Positions 33,654 to 44,096 of a DNA stretch of 64,000 nucleotides are shown one piece after another (the first letter of the stretch is position 1; each line of letters opens with the position of its first letter). Source of the DNA: Catenisphaera adipataccumulans (lineage in GTDB: Bacteria > Bacillota_I > Bacilli_A > Erysipelotrichales > Erysipelotrichaceae); assembly GCF_014202755.1 (NCBI RefSeq), contig NZ_JACHHK010000009.1:1-64000 (forward strand), in the 5' to 3' direction. The notes under the pieces are model-generated. The model saw only the letters and a list, made by a program, of their open reading frames with translations, was not told the DNA's origin and searched no databases. A program made the position numbers and the translations under genes.

Positions 33654-36131
33654 TTATCTATATTCTTGTTCTTCTTCCGGTTCTTGTTCCTCTTCCTGAT
33701 GATCAACCAATGTCAGACGGGTCACTTTCGCATTTTCTGTCAAATTGATCAGCCGGACGCCCTGCGTATTGCGTCCATAGATTCCAATGGAATCGATCGG
33801 GATCCGGATCATGATACCGCTGCTTGATACGATCATCGCATCTTGTTCCGGATTGACTGCTTTGGCGACCATTAGATTTCCGGTCTTTTCCGTGATGTTC
33901 ATGGTGCTTACACCTTTCTTACCACGCGAAGTCAGACGATAATCATCAATCTGGCTGCGCTTGCCGTAGCCGTTCTCAGAAATAGAAAGCAGCGTATCGC
34001 CTTCATGACTGACGGCACAGCCGACCACATGATCACTGCCGACATCCATACCGCGGACACCGGCTGCGGTTCGTCCCATCATCCGAATATCGGTTTCTTT
34101 AAAGCGGACAGCTTTGCCGTTGGAAGCCGCAATAATGACTTCTTCCTGACCAGTCGTCGGTTTCACGAAGAACAATAGATCATTTTCCCGTAAATCAATG
34201 GCAATCTTACCATTCTTATTGATATGACGGAATTCATCGACCGACGTCCGCTTGACGATACCGTTTTTGGTCACAAACAGCAATGTCTTGAAATCTGAAT
34301 CCTGCGGAATCGAAAGCAGCGTCGTAACGTTTTCCTCCTTATTCAAGGAAATCAAATTGACGACCGGAATACCTTTCGATGTACGGGATGCATTCGGCAC
34401 ATTATATCCCTTGATCCGGAATACACGGCCCTTGTCGGTAAATAAAAGCAAAATATCATGCGTATTCATCGACAGCATCGTATCAATGGCATCGTCTTCA
34501 TTCAGCGTCAACGACTTAATGCCGCGGCCGCCGCGATTCTGGGTCCGATAGGTATCAACTGGTGTCCGTTTGATATAGCCGGACATCGTCAGCATCACGA
34601 TGACATCTTCCTTCGGAATAAGATCTTCATCATCCATATCTACATAAGCATCGGTGATTTCCGTACGACGTTCATCGCCGTATTTTTCATTGATTTCTGT
34701 TAAATCATCGCGGATGATCTTCAGGACACGGTCATGATTTGCCAAAATATCCTTGTAGTCGGCAATCTTCAGCAGCAGTTCCTGATATTCGCGCTCGATC
34801 TTATCGCGTTCCAATCCGGATAAACGGCGCAGCTGCATTGCCAGGATAGCTTTGGCCTGGATCGTATCAAAACCAAATTTTTCACATAACTCAGCATTCA
34901 AACCGGCTTCATCTTTATGGGAACTGCGGATGGTCTGGATCACTTCATCCAGCCGATCCAGCGCAATGCGGAATCCTTCTAATATATGCGCACGATCTTG
35001 TGCTTTCTTCAATTCAAATTTAGTCTTGCGGACAATGACTTCCACCTGGAAATCAATATAGTCGTTAATAATGTCTTTTAACGGCAGCTGACGCGGCCGG
35101 CCGTTTTCCAGTGCCAGCATATTGATGCCGAAACTGGACTGCAGCGGCGTCAGGCGGAACAATTGATTTAAGATCACATCTTCCTGAGCATCCTTGCGCA
35201 GTTCCATGACGATCCGAATTCCTTCCCGGTTACTTTCATCATTCAGATAGGTCACACCGTTGATTTCTTTGTTTCGGATCAATTCGGCCATTTTTTCAAT
35301 TAATTTTGATTTATTGACCGCATAGGGAATTTCATAGAAAATGATCTGTTTTTTGCCATTGCTTAATTCATTCACATGATATTTGGAACGCACCATGATC
35401 GAACCGCGGCCTGTTTCATATGCTTTGCGGATCCCTTTGCGTCCCAAAATGATACCGCCGGTCGGAAAATCCGGTCCTTTGATATAGTTCATCAATTCCG
35501 GCACCGTAATATCCGGATTGTCCATCACTGCAAAAATTGCCTGAATGGTCTCACCCAGATTATGCGGCGGAATATTGGTTGCCATACCTACCGCAATACC
35601 GACGGATCCATTGATCAATAAATTTGGGATCCGGCTTGGCAGCACAGTTGGTTCGGTTTCCTCTCCATCATAGTTTTCGACGAAATCCACGGTATCCTTA
35701 TTAATATCCCGCAGCATTTCTGTCGCAATTTTAGACATACGAGCCTCGGTATATCGCATCGCGGCTGCTTCATCGCCGTCCAGTGATCCAAAGTTGCCGT
35801 GGCCGTCGACCAGCGGATACCGGTAAGCGAAATCCTGCGCCATACGAACCATCGCATCATACACAGCGACATCGCCGTGCGGGTGATATTTACCTATGAC
35901 TTCACCGACGATACGGGCACTTTTTTTATGTGCAACATTGGACGTAATGCCCAATTGATTCATTGCATGTAAAATACGACGATGGACCGGTTTCAGTCCA
36001 TCACGAACGTCCGGCAAGGCACGTTGTACGATGACCGACATAGAATAATCCAGAAAGTCTTCACGGATTTCTTTGGAGATCTCCACTTCTTCTATACGAT
36101 CATGTTCATTGTTTCGATTTTCATCTTCCAT
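33654..36131 (-). CDS. gyrA: DNA gyrase subunit A
   Basis: 825 residues. Type IIA topoisomerase subunit that breaks and rejoins DNA. The catalytic tyrosine is in [11 protein letters not shown] (~residue 126). The quinolone-determining region reads [19 protein letters not shown]: the residue at the Ser83 position is Val-Ala-Val (GDVAVYD rather than GDSAVYE), which may lower quinolone sensitivity. Six beta-pinwheel repeats follow; the GyrA box appears as [11 protein letters not shown]. The tail is acidic ([11 protein letters not shown]). Follows gyrB by 12 bases with AGGAGG. Confidence 0.97.
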   Translation of the reverse strand: MEDENRNNEHDRIEEVEISKEIREDFLDYSMSVIVQRALPDVRDGLKPVHRRILHAMNQLGITSNVAHKKSARIVGEVIGKYHPHGDVAVYDAMVRMAQDFAYRYPLVDGHGNFGSLDGDEAAAMRYTEARMSKIATEMLRDINKDTVDFVENYDGEETEPTVLPSRIPNLLINGSVGIAVGMATNIPPHNLGETIQAIFAVMDNPDITVPELMNYIKGPDFPTGGIILGRKGIRKAYETGRGSIMVRSKYHVNELSNGKKQIIFYEIPYAVNKSKLIEKMAELIRNKEINGVTYLNDESNREGIRIVMELRKDAQEDVILNQLFRLTPLQSSFGINMLALENGRPRQLPLKDIINDYIDFQVEVIVRKTKFELKKAQDRAHILEGFRIALDRLDEVIQTIRSSHKDEAGLNAELCEKFGFDTIQAKAILAMQLRRLSGLERDKIEREYQELLLKIADYKDILANHDRVLKIIRDDLTEINEKYGDERRTEITDAYVDMDDEDLIPKEDVIVMLTMSGYIKRTPVDTYRTQNRGGRGIKSLTLNEDDAIDTMLSMNTHDILLLFTDKGRVFRIKGYNVPNASRTSKGIPVVNLISLNKEENVTTLLSIPQDSDFKTLLFVTKNGIVKRTSVDEFRHINKNGKIAIDLRENDLLFFVKPTTGQEEVIIAASNGKAVRFKETDIRMMGRTAAGVRGMDVGSDHVVGCAVSHEGDTLLSISENGYGKRSQIDDYRLTSRGKKGVSTMNITEKTGNLMVAKAVNPEQDAMIVSSSGIMIRIPIDSIGIYGRNTQGVRLINLTENAKVTRLTLVDHQEEEQEPEEEQEYR

Positions 36132-36143
36132 GGCAGCCTCCTA

Positions 36144-38111
36144 TTAAAAATCCAAGTTCGCATATACTGCATTTTTCTGTATAAACTCACGCCGCGGTCC
36201 GACTTCTTCGCCCATGAGCAAATCAAAAGTCGAATCGGCATATTCTGCGTCTTCGATCGTTACGCGTTTTAAGATCCGGTTTGCCGGGTCCATGGTTGTT
36301 TCCCACAGCTGTTCGGCATCCATCTCACCTAAGCCTTTGTATCGCTGAACTTTATAGCCATCTTTTAATTCAGCACGGATCTCATCCATTTCCTGCTCTT
36401 TATAGGCGTACAGGATCTTTTTACCTTTCTGCACCTTATAAAGCGGCGGCTGTGCGATATAAACATAACCGCCTTCGATGACAGGTTTCATATACCGATA
36501 TAAGAACGTCAGCATCAAGGTGGCAATGTGCGCACCGTCGACATCGGCATCGGTCATGATGACAATTTTGTGATAACGCAGTTTGGACACATCCACCTCA
36601 TCTTTGATGCCGCATCCAAAAGCAGTGATCATACTGCGGATCTCTGCATTATCAAAGATCTTATGTTCACGGGCTTTTTCGACGTTGATGATCTTGCCGC
36701 GCAGCGGCAGGATCGCCTGCGTACGGGCATCGCGGCCTTGTTTCGCCGAACCGCCGGCGGAGTTCCCCTCGACAATATAAATTTCACATTCACTGGCATC
36801 TTTGCTGGAACAGTCCGTTAATTTACCTGGCAGTGAAGAAATGCCGTCCAGCGCCGATTTCCGGCGGGTCAGCTCACGGGCTTTTTTCGCAGCGACACGT
36901 GCCTTGGAAGCAACGAGCGCTTTATCAATGATAGCTTTGGCTGAATTTGGGTTTTCCAAGAAATACCGCTGCAGCTGTTTGCCGACAATACCGGAAACGA
37001 TCTTACGGACTTCACTGTTGCCTAATTTTGTTTTCGTCTGACCTTCGTACTGCGGGTTTGGATGCTTGATGGAAATGATGGCCACCAAACCTTCCTTGAC
37101 GTCATCTTGAGAAAGCGATTCATCTTTCTTCAGCAAGTTGTTTTTCTTGGCATATGCGTTGATTTCACGCGTCAGCGCCAGACGGAAACCATCTTCATGA
37201 TAGCCGCCTTCCTGCGTGTGAATATTGTTGCAGAACGAATAGATATTTGACTGATAACTGTCGTTATATTGTAAAGCAACCTCTGCCAGAATACCGTCGA
37301 CCAGACCTTCACAATAGATAACGTCATCTTCGATCATCCCTTTGTTCCGGTTCAAATATTTTACATATTCAATGATACCGCCGGCATAACGATATTCATT
37401 ATGCACTGGCTGATCGCCGCGTTCATCCGTCAGCGTCAGGCAGATGCCTTTGTTTAAGAATGCCAGCTGACGTAAACGGGTATTCAAAGTTTCAAAATCA
37501 TATTCGGTCGTTTCTTTAAAAATGGTCGGATCTGCCTTAAAACGCACATACGTTCCCGTTTCTTTGGTTTTACCGATCACTTTCAGCGGCTGGACCGTAT
37601 GACCGCCGTTTTCAAAACGGATGTAGTAGATCTTGCCGTTCTGATAAACCGTGACTTCCAGCCATTCGCTCAAAGCGTTGACGACACTGGCGCCGACACC
37701 ATGCAGACCGCCAGAAACTTTATAAGCACCGCCGCCGAATTTACCGCCGGCATGTAAAACGGTCATAATGGTTTCTACGGCACTGACACCGGTTTTTTCA
37801 TGAATGCCGGTCGGCATACCGCGGCCATTATCCCGAACGGCAATGATATTACCTTTTTCGATGGTCACATCAATTTCATCCGCAAATCCAGCCAATGCCT
37901 CATCAATACCATTATCGACAATTTCCCAGACCAGATGATGAAGACCGCGGGCACTGGTCGAACCGATGTACATGCCCGGACGCAGCCGAACGGCTTCCAA
38001 TCCTTCCAGCACCTGAATATCGTTCGCTGTATAGGAATGATCCACGCTGGTTGCTTCATTTTCCAGCTCATCGTATTCCAATATTTCTTGCTGCAATTCT
38101 TCCTGACTCAT
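36144..38111 (-). CDS. gyrB: DNA gyrase subunit B
   Basis: 655 residues. GHKL ATPase ([39 protein letters not shown]), transducer domain with [11 protein letters not shown], and the TOPRIM domain ([29 protein letters not shown], and DADVDGAHI binding Mg2+). The C-terminus [16 protein letters not shown] is the gyrase-type ending. ATGA overlap with recF indicates coupling; AAAGGAGGT precedes the start. Confidence 0.98.
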   Translation of the reverse strand: MSQEELQQEILEYDELENEATSVDHSYTANDIQVLEGLEAVRLRPGMYIGSTSARGLHHLVWEIVDNGIDEALAGFADEIDVTIEKGNIIAVRDNGRGMPTGIHEKTGVSAVETIMTVLHAGGKFGGGAYKVSGGLHGVGASVVNALSEWLEVTVYQNGKIYYIRFENGGHTVQPLKVIGKTKETGTYVRFKADPTIFKETTEYDFETLNTRLRQLAFLNKGICLTLTDERGDQPVHNEYRYAGGIIEYVKYLNRNKGMIEDDVIYCEGLVDGILAEVALQYNDSYQSNIYSFCNNIHTQEGGYHEDGFRLALTREINAYAKKNNLLKKDESLSQDDVKEGLVAIISIKHPNPQYEGQTKTKLGNSEVRKIVSGIVGKQLQRYFLENPNSAKAIIDKALVASKARVAAKKARELTRRKSALDGISSLPGKLTDCSSKDASECEIYIVEGNSAGGSAKQGRDARTQAILPLRGKIINVEKAREHKIFDNAEIRSMITAFGCGIKDEVDVSKLRYHKIVIMTDADVDGAHIATLMLTFLYRYMKPVIEGGYVYIAQPPLYKVQKGKKILYAYKEQEMDEIRAELKDGYKVQRYKGLGEMDAEQLWETTMDPANRILKRVTIEDAEYADSTFDLLMGEEVGPRREFIQKNAVYANLDF

Positions 38112-39205
38112 ACATGTACCTCCTTTAACGATCCATGTTCTACTTCATATGTATGCACATGCCGCCCCGCAAACCATGCGGGATCGACTGGCTCGGTCGT
38201 CGTAATAAAAATCTGCATCTCAGACGGCAGACATTCGGCCAGCTGCCGTTTGCGATGATCATCCAGTTCACTGAACACGTCATCCAGCAGCAGGATCGGA
38301 TATTCACCTGTCTGTTCATGGATGATTTCGGCCAATCCCAGCTTCAGCGCCAAAAGACAGCTGCGTTTCTGGCCTTGACTGGCCGTCTCCTGCAGCGGTT
38401 CTCCATTCAGTAAAAATAAAAAATCATCTTTATGAACACCATACTGTGTCTGCCGGTACCGACAGTCTTTTTCATATGATTGTTCATATATTTTTTTCAG
38501 CTCTGATTCCGGATCTTTTATCTCTTTTACGAAAGTCCGATACTTTGCATCAAAGATTTCTTCCCGGTCAGAGAAAAACGGATAGATTTCATGAACTTTC
38601 TGCATCCAACGTTCAATAAAGGCAGCCCGTTGTTTCATGATGATCACTTCATCCTTGATCATGGGTTCCGTGAATGTCTCGATCAGCAGACGATCCGGCG
38701 GATCCTGCTTCAGTGCCGCATTGCGGCGATGCAGAAGATTTTGATAATGCGACATCGTCATCGTGTAAGTCTTAGAAAGTTTGATCAATTCCATATCGAC
38801 AAAATGACGGCGGTATCGTGGAGATTGATTGAAAAGCATTAAATCGTCGGGGCAAAATAAAACCGCATTGACTATTCCCACAAAATCTGAATACTTGTGA
38901 ATCGGATTTTGAAAATAATACAAATGCTTCTTTTGATCGACAGCTGCAACCCGGATCTGACAGGAACGGCCGCGGGTCTCCACATCGGCCTGAATGGACA
39001 TCGTTTCCTGTCCTTGCCGGATCAGACGCTTAAATTGATGGGTTCGAAAAGAACGTAAATGGCTCAGATAATAGATGGATTCAATCAAATTGGTCTTTCC
39101 CTGGGCATTTTTTCCATACAAACAATGAATACTGTTGGACTCAAATTGCTGTAAAAAAAATTCGTAATTTCGGAAATTTACCAATTTCAATTCCTTAATA
39201 TTCAT
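38108..39205 (-). CDS. recF: DNA replication and repair protein RecF
   Basis: 365 residues. SMC-like ATPase that recognises gaps at stalled forks and helps RecOR load RecA. Walker [20 protein letters not shown] (~30-48), signature [17 protein letters not shown] and Walker [13 protein letters not shown] are intact. It overlaps yaaA by four bases and gyrB by four, a tight dnaN-side operon. Confidence 0.97.
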   Translation of the reverse strand: MNIKELKLVNFRNYEFFLQQFESNSIHCLYGKNAQGKTNLIESIYYLSHLRSFRTHQFKRLIRQGQETMSIQADVETRGRSCQIRVAAVDQKKHLYYFQNPIHKYSDFVGIVNAVLFCPDDLMLFNQSPRYRRHFVDMELIKLSKTYTMTMSHYQNLLHRRNAALKQDPPDRLLIETFTEPMIKDEVIIMKQRAAFIERWMQKVHEIYPFFSDREEIFDAKYRTFVKEIKDPESELKKIYEQSYEKDCRYRQTQYGVHKDDFLFLLNGEPLQETASQGQKRSCLLALKLGLAEIIHEQTGEYPILLLDDVFSELDDHRKRQLAECLPSEMQIFITTTEPVDPAWFAGRHVHTYEVEHGSLKEVHV

Positions 39206-39405
39206 TCAAGATCGATCCTCAATCCTTCTGTTTCTACGATATCTCCCGGATGAAGCTTCCGGCCGCGGCGATCTTCTTTTTCCCCGTTGACGGTCACTTC
39301 GTTTTCCCTCAGATAAAATTTTGCTTCGCCGCCGCTGGAAACCAGATCACAGGTCTTAAGCAGCTGAGCAAGGGTAATATATTCATCTTTCACACGAAAT
39401 TTCAT
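39202..39405 (-). CDS. yaaA: S4-domain RNA-binding protein YaaA
   Basis: 67 residues. A small S4-like RNA-binding protein found between dnaN and recF across Firmicutes. The S4 core reads ITLAQLLKTCDLVSSGGEAKFYLRENEVTVNGEKEDRRGRKLHPGD. AAAGGAG lies upstream. The molecular role is not established; B. subtilis YaaA (RlbA) is ribosome-associated. It has its own extended -10 promoter and follows a terminator after dnaN on the opposite side of the spacer. Confidence 0.93.
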   Translation of the reverse strand: MKFRVKDEYITLAQLLKTCDLVSSGGEAKFYLRENEVTVNGEKEDRRGRKLHPGDIVETEGLRIDLE

Positions 39406-39426
39406 ATTTACTCCTTTTATGGTTAA

Positions 39427-39435
39427 ATAATACCA
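39427..39435 (-). promoter_or_regulatory. Extended -10 promoter of the yaaA-recF-gyrB-gyrA operon
   Basis: Minus-strand TGG-TATTAT about 20 bases upstream of the yaaA start, just downstream of the dnaN terminator. Confidence 0.6.
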
Positions 39436-39481
39436 TATTTGCGCTCTTTTTGCTAGTTATATAGGACCCCCTCAGAAAATT

Positions 39482-39504
39482 AAAAAAGGCCTGAAACAGG
39501 CCTT
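39482..39504 (-). terminator. Terminator of dnaA-dnaN
   Basis: AAGGCCTG / CAGGCCTT with a 3-base loop, followed on the minus strand by six T. It separates dnaN from the yaaA operon. Confidence 0.9.
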
Positions 39505-40624
39505 AATCGTGGCTACGCATCGGAACGATGATCATCAGCGTGGATGTATCATCCGGATTTGAGATCAATATTGGTCCCTGATTGGCACTGAACTGCAAGC
39601 GCACTTTTTCGCCGCCCAGAGCTTTCAGCGCATCGGTCACAAACGTACCGTTGCAGGAAAAACGCAGATCATCGCCATGATACACACAATCGGTCAGCAC
39701 TTCATCCGAATTACCAATTTCCGTTGATGCCGTTTTAATACGCGTGACCATTTCGGAACATTCCATTTTGATGACGTGGATCTTATCGGTACGGATAAAA
39801 GCCGTACGATCGATGACACCGGCTAATTCTTGTGTATCCACGCGCATCTCCGCAATAAACTGATTCGGAATGATGCGCTCAACGATCGGATAGTTACCGT
39901 CGATCAGACGCGACTGGAAGATCGTTTTATCAAAGATAAACTGGATCTTCTTCGTATCGGCATAGACATCCACCGCATCGATGGTTTCATCGATGGAACG
40001 CTGCACTTCGATCAGCGATTTTGTCGGGATCGTAATATTGAAATCCTGCGGTTCATTCAGTTCGATCTTCTTATACGCCAGGCGGAAAGAATCACTGCCG
40101 GAACAATATAAGGTCTTGCCTTTGGCATGGAAATTGACGCCTTTCAGTACCGGGCGCTGATCATCATTACCGCAGGCAAAAACTGTCTGATTGACAATGG
40201 CGGTCAGATCGTCACGATTCAAGACAAAATGGTTTTCCGGCCGTTCCAAATTGATTTCCGGATATTCCGACGCCTGGATGCCGTTGAGATTGAATTTACC
40301 ATTTGGACTGGAAATCTGAACCAAAGTATAATCGATCAATTCAACATCAATGAATTCACTGTCAAGCTTACGGACAATTTCGGATAAATATTTGGATTCA
40401 ATAACAATCGATCCCGTGGATTCGATTTCCAAATTATTCATTTCACCCTTATAAATCGTCGTCTGGATCGTAATATTGGAATCACTGCCGGTCAGCACAA
40501 TAGAATCTTTGCGTACATCCATCCAGATACCGGATAAAGCCGGTAACGGTGAAAATACACTGATGGCACGTGAAACCATATTGATTTTATTAAAGAAAAA
40601 GCGACGGTTAATGGAAAATTTCAT
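39503..40624 (-). CDS. dnaN: DNA polymerase III beta sliding clamp
   Basis: 373 residues. Three repeats of the clamp fold. Typical segments: MKFSINRRFFFNKINMVSRAIS at the N-terminus, ALSGIWMDVRKDSIVLTGSDSNITI, HAKGKTLYCSGSDSFRLAYKKIEL and the C-terminal LMIIVPMRSHD ending of the peptide-binding pocket. AAGGAGG lies upstream. Follows dnaA across the 138-base spacer that contains the unwinding element. Confidence 0.98.
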   Translation of the reverse strand: MKFSINRRFFFNKINMVSRAISVFSPLPALSGIWMDVRKDSIVLTGSDSNITIQTTIYKGEMNNLEIESTGSIVIESKYLSEIVRKLDSEFIDVELIDYTLVQISSPNGKFNLNGIQASEYPEINLERPENHFVLNRDDLTAIVNQTVFACGNDDQRPVLKGVNFHAKGKTLYCSGSDSFRLAYKKIELNEPQDFNITIPTKSLIEVQRSIDETIDAVDVYADTKKIQFIFDKTIFQSRLIDGNYPIVERIIPNQFIAEMRVDTQELAGVIDRTAFIRTDKIHVIKMECSEMVTRIKTASTEIGNSDEVLTDCVYHGDDLRFSCNGTFVTDALKALGGEKVRLQFSANQGPILISNPDDTSTLMIIVPMRSHD

Positions 40625-40762
40625 AAGTTCCTCCTTTTTTATTCTTTTTATTTAGTAATAACTATAACCTGTGGAAAATGTGGATACAACTCTTTTTTTT
40701 ATGGATAAATAGAGGCTTTCTGCCTATTTTCCGACTGCGGATTGTCTGGGAGATCCGGGGAA
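40625..40762. other. oriC: oriC part 2: DNA unwinding element, DnaA-trio and DnaA boxes (dnaA-dnaN spacer)
   Basis: Two head-to-tail DnaA boxes, TGTGGAAAA (40670-40678) and TGTGGATAC (40679-40687), and a weaker ATGGATAA (40701). Next to the first box come CC and five successive triplets TAG-TAA-TAA-CTA-TAA (40653-40667), the DnaA-trio arrangement that lets DnaA open the duplex. An A/T tract (40634-40652) completes a standard unwinding element. Known from Bacillus oriC; assignment by pattern. Confidence 0.8.
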
Positions 40763-42121
40763 TCATTCCAGCTGGCTGCGGATCTTTTCACAAGCCATTC
40801 GGAATGCTTCATCGGTCTCCATCAGCCGGCGGCCGCGTTCATAAGAACTTTTGATCGTCGAGTGATCCCGGTTGCCCAGTTCCTGGCCGATGGCTGTCCA
40901 CGATGAACCGAGGATCTCCCGGGTCAAGTAGACGATCATATGCCGGGCAGTTACCAGCTTACGGAGCCGGGATTTGCCTTCAATAGCAGCATAGGACAGG
41001 CCATAAAATTTGGATACTTCTTTTTTTATTTTATTTGGCGACAGGTGATCCGGTTTGGATTGAATGATTTCATCATCCAGGATCTTGCGCGCAAAATCGA
41101 TATCGATCACATCCGGATTTTCAATGGTCGCACTGAAGATCAATTTATTCAGGCTGCCTTCCAATTTACGTACGTCATCAGAAAACTTATGAGCAAGAAA
41201 ATCGATCACTTCATCCGTAACATCGTGACTTTCTTCATAGCCTTTTAGTTTCATCTGCAAAATAGCCCGTGCCGTATCGAATTCCGGTTTCTGGATATTG
41301 ACGATCAGTCCCTGCGCAAAACGGCTGACCAAACGAGACTGTAGGCCGCTGAGCTGATTGGGATGCATATCGCTGGTAATGACGATTTGTGCATTTTTGG
41401 CAATCAGTGCATTGTATACTTTAAAGAATACTTCCTGGGAACTGGACTGCGTCAGGTTCTGGATATCGTCGATCAGAAAATAGTCGTTGTCGATCAGCTG
41501 TGACTGCACCATCTCTACGGTATTGCCGTGCACACTTTTGGTTTTCATGGCATCTAATAATATGGAAACAAGATCGCCGCTGTAAGCATAGAATACTTTA
41601 ACTTCCGGCTTTTCTTTCTGTAAATAATTGCCGATCGCATGCAGAAGGTGCGTTTTTCCCAATCCGGAATTACCATATAACATGATCGGATTGTATAAGT
41701 GACGGGCCTGCGTACAGCACGACATACAGGCGGCATACGCTTCTTGATTGGATTTTCCTTCGACAAAACTTTCAAATGTATAATGAGGATCAAAATGACT
41801 TTGGATCATTTCGGATGTCCGCTGTTTAACGATTTCTTCGGGCATGAGTTTTTCCATATCATGATAATCGATAAAACGAATGGATACGGCGTCGCCCCAA
41901 ACCTTGCTTAATGTCGATTCAAACAATGTATGTGCTTCAGGCTGTGCAATGATGTTTTTGGTGATCATGGAACGATAGGCAACATAGGCTTCATTGTTTT
42001 CAATCTTGAACAAGGTCGTTTTTCGGACCCAGTCGTTGAAGGTATCTTCGCTGAAAAAATGCCGGGCATGAACGGCATCCAGAGTTTCCTGCCAAATTTG
42101 ATCATAAGAATTGACCGCCAT
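40763..42121 (-). CDS. dnaA: Chromosomal replication initiator DnaA
   Basis: 452 residues from ATG 42121 (AAAGGAGG just upstream). Domain I (WQETLDAVHARHFF...) is followed by a short domain II (~90-110). The AAA+ core has Walker A YGNSGLGKTHLLHA, Walker B YFLIDDIQNL and the initiator-specific region. Domain IV has the DnaA-box helix-turn-helix, ending LGNRDHSTI where most DnaA proteins have FGGRDHTTV. The first of the two threonines, a base-contacting residue in E. coli (Thr435), is Ser here. This may relate to the non-standard boxes upstream. Confidence 0.98.
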   Translation of the reverse strand: MAVNSYDQIWQETLDAVHARHFFSEDTFNDWVRKTTLFKIENNEAYVAYRSMITKNIIAQPEAHTLFESTLSKVWGDAVSIRFIDYHDMEKLMPEEIVKQRTSEMIQSHFDPHYTFESFVEGKSNQEAYAACMSCCTQARHLYNPIMLYGNSGLGKTHLLHAIGNYLQKEKPEVKVFYAYSGDLVSILLDAMKTKSVHGNTVEMVQSQLIDNDYFLIDDIQNLTQSSSQEVFFKVYNALIAKNAQIVITSDMHPNQLSGLQSRLVSRFAQGLIVNIQKPEFDTARAILQMKLKGYEESHDVTDEVIDFLAHKFSDDVRKLEGSLNKLIFSATIENPDVIDIDFARKILDDEIIQSKPDHLSPNKIKKEVSKFYGLSYAAIEGKSRLRKLVTARHMIVYLTREILGSSWTAIGQELGNRDHSTIKSSYERGRRLMETDEAFRMACEKIRSQLE

Positions 42122-42144
42122 GAATCCTCCTTTTCGCATTCAAT

Positions 42145-42150
42145 ATTATA
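42145..42150 (-). promoter_or_regulatory. dnaA promoter (-10)
   Basis: Minus-strand TATAAT, about 24 bases before the dnaA start. The -35 position coincides with a TGGGGAAAA box (42168-42176), so DnaA binding there could repress its own gene. Confidence 0.6.
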
Positions 42151-42159
42151 CACGAAAAC

Positions 42160-42455
42160 GAAAACAATGGGGAAAAAGAAGAGTTTTCCCCATTTTGTGG
42201 AAAACAATAGTGTGGAAAATTTTATCCACGATCAATAAAATGGGGAAAAAGTGGAAAACTTTTGGGGATAACTTTTATAAATGGGGAAAACTTATCCATT
42301 ATTATTCGATATTTATCGTAGATCTTACGTTTTCCACATTTTCCCTTCATATAAAATCGTAACCGTTTTCATAGGATTTTTATGGGGAAAACGAGGGGAT
42401 TTCTTTGCGTATCGGTGGTTTCGTTGTAAAATGAGATCGGGTTATCCCCGCAAAT
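42160..42455. other. oriC: oriC part 1: DnaA-box cluster upstream of dnaA
   Basis: At least twelve DnaA-box-like nonamers in under 300 bases. They are TGTGGAAAA at 42196 and 42211, TTATCCACG at 42222, AGTGGAAAA at 42250, TGGGGATAA at 42263, TTATCCATT at 42292, TTTTCCACA at 42330 and TTATCCCCG at 42442. The variant TGGGGAAAA (TTTTCCCCA on the other strand) occurs at 42168, 42184 (inverted), 42241, 42282 and 42383. No gene lies in the block. With the dnaA-dnaN spacer it forms a bipartite origin. Confidence 0.85.
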
Positions 42456-42491
42456 TTTTTTTCTGTCAAAATTTATGAGGAGGATAGGAAT

Positions 42492-43724
42492 ATGGGAAAC
42501 TATCGTTTTGTGAAGGATATGAATCAAGAAGAATATGATGGTTTTGTGAAAAATCATCAATATTGTAATCTTCTGCAAAGCTATAACTGGGCAAAAGTAA
42601 AAAAGAACTGGGATCATTTATATACAGGTGTTTACAATTCTTCCGGCCGGCTGGTCGGCACGGGACTGGTGCTGATCAAGCAGCTGCCGATGCATTTAAC
42701 AATGTTTTATTTGCCGCGCGGACCGATCATGGATTATTTAAATGAAGATCTGATGGTCTTTTATTTCAATGAACTGAAGAAAATTGCCAAGCAGCATCAT
42801 TGTGTGATGATCAAATTGGATCCGGCCATTCATGTCAACGATTATAAATCGTCGGAATACAATGAAAATCGTTATCCGAGCACGGAACGATATATGGAAA
42901 TCTTTAAAAAGATCGGTGCGGTGCATTATGGTTTTACGACCTATATTGAAGAGACAGCACAGGCGCGCTATATATCGAATGTCTATTATCAGGAAGATAT
43001 CGAAGCCAACCTGCCGAAACATACCAAGCGTCTGATCAAAGACGCCGACCGGCGCAATGTACAGATCGTGCACGGCGGTCCAGAATTCCTTGATGATTTT
43101 AGCCGTCTGGTCGCCATGACCGAAGATCGGAAGCATGTTGCCTTACGGGATGAAGATTATTTCCGTTTATTAATGGATACGTACGGCGATGATGCGGTTA
43201 TCTTTCTAGCTAAATGCAACGTATACGATTTATACCATAAAGCACTGGACCGTCAGCAGCAGTTAGAAAAAGACATTGCCGACAATCCGGCAAACGCAAA
43301 AAAGAAACTGCGCCGGCTGCAGGATCAGCTGCGTTCCACGGAAAAAGAAATCAAAGAATTTAAACCGATGTTAGAGGAACTGGGAAATGAAAACAAGGAA
43401 ATCGCTATTGCCGGTATCTTAAGCATTCAATACGGCAATACATGTGAAATGCTTTATGCGGGCATGGATCAGCGGTTCAAGAAGTTCATGCCGCAGTATA
43501 AGGAATATATTGAGAACTTCAAGTGGGCCTTTGACCGTGGCTGCAAGTATGCGGATATGGGCGGCGTCGAAGGAACACTGGATGACGGATTGACGAAGTT
43601 CAAGGATAATTTTAATCCGACGATCAATGAGTTCATCGGTGAATTTGATATTCCGGTCAATAAATTATTGTATCCAGCTGCGAAAAAGGCGTATCAGAAG
43701 ATGAAAGCCAGCTCAAAAAAATAA
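42492..43724 (+). CDS. FemXAB-family peptidoglycan bridge aminoacyltransferase
   Basis: 410 residues. Two GNAT-like domains as in FemX/MurM: LLQSYNWAKVKKNWDHLYTGVY near the N-terminus, FYLPRGPIMDY, and KFMPQYKEYIENFKWAFDRGCKYADMGGVEGTLDDGLTKFKDNFNP in domain 2. A charged coiled coil (about residues 250-300) forms the seryl-tRNA-synthetase-like arm. These enzymes add amino acids from aminoacyl-tRNA to the lysine side chain of lipid II, so the peptidoglycan is expected to have interpeptide bridges. The gene sits between oriC and rpmH. AGGAGG precedes the start. Confidence 0.94.
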   Translation: MGNYRFVKDMNQEEYDGFVKNHQYCNLLQSYNWAKVKKNWDHLYTGVYNSSGRLVGTGLVLIKQLPMHLTMFYLPRGPIMDYLNEDLMVFYFNELKKIAKQHHCVMIKLDPAIHVNDYKSSEYNENRYPSTERYMEIFKKIGAVHYGFTTYIEETAQARYISNVYYQEDIEANLPKHTKRLIKDADRRNVQIVHGGPEFLDDFSRLVAMTEDRKHVALRDEDYFRLLMDTYGDDAVIFLAKCNVYDLYHKALDRQQQLEKDIADNPANAKKKLRRLQDQLRSTEKEIKEFKPMLEELGNENKEIAIAGILSIQYGNTCEMLYAGMDQRFKKFMPQYKEYIENFKWAFDRGCKYADMGGVEGTLDDGLTKFKDNFNPTINEFIGEFDIPVNKLLYPAAKKAYQKMKASSKK

Positions 43725-43764
43725 GCAATAATTCATTGAAATTCTATAAAATAGAAAGTTAAAG

Positions 43765-43802
43765 AATATACCCATGAGTAAAAATGAACGCATGGGTATA
43801 TT
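43765..43802. terminator. Hairpin after femX (terminator-like)
   Basis: AATATACCCATG / CATGGGTATATT, 12-base perfect arms with a 14-base loop, 40 bases after the femX stop. The following U-tract is weak. The rest of the gap to the rpmH promoter (43803-44096) is AT-rich; I see no gene, only one TGTGAATAA box-like sequence at 44044. Confidence 0.6.
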
Positions 43803-44096
43803 TATATTGTTCACTATTTTATCCTAGGAAAATTTTTTCACTGATTTTCTTCAGATTTAAATCGATCACGGTTTTTAGAAGCAGGATCAAAATTTTTAGA
43901 TATCTTAGTGTACCGTCTGCATTTTGATGAACAAATCGTAACGAGAAATGCAGATATATTGAATAAAAGGAATGTTTTTTGGACGAAAAATTCCGTAAAA
44001 TCAATAAATCGACGATAATTACTTTATGTAAAAAAATGCAGGCTGTGAATAATTTACGATTCTTTTTATTAAGGGATAGAATAATTGAAATTGTCA

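Noticed and set aside
40567-40576. CACGTGAAAC half-site in dnaN as another parS
   Set aside because: Only one half of the palindrome matches; the other half has five changes and encodes conserved dnaN residues.
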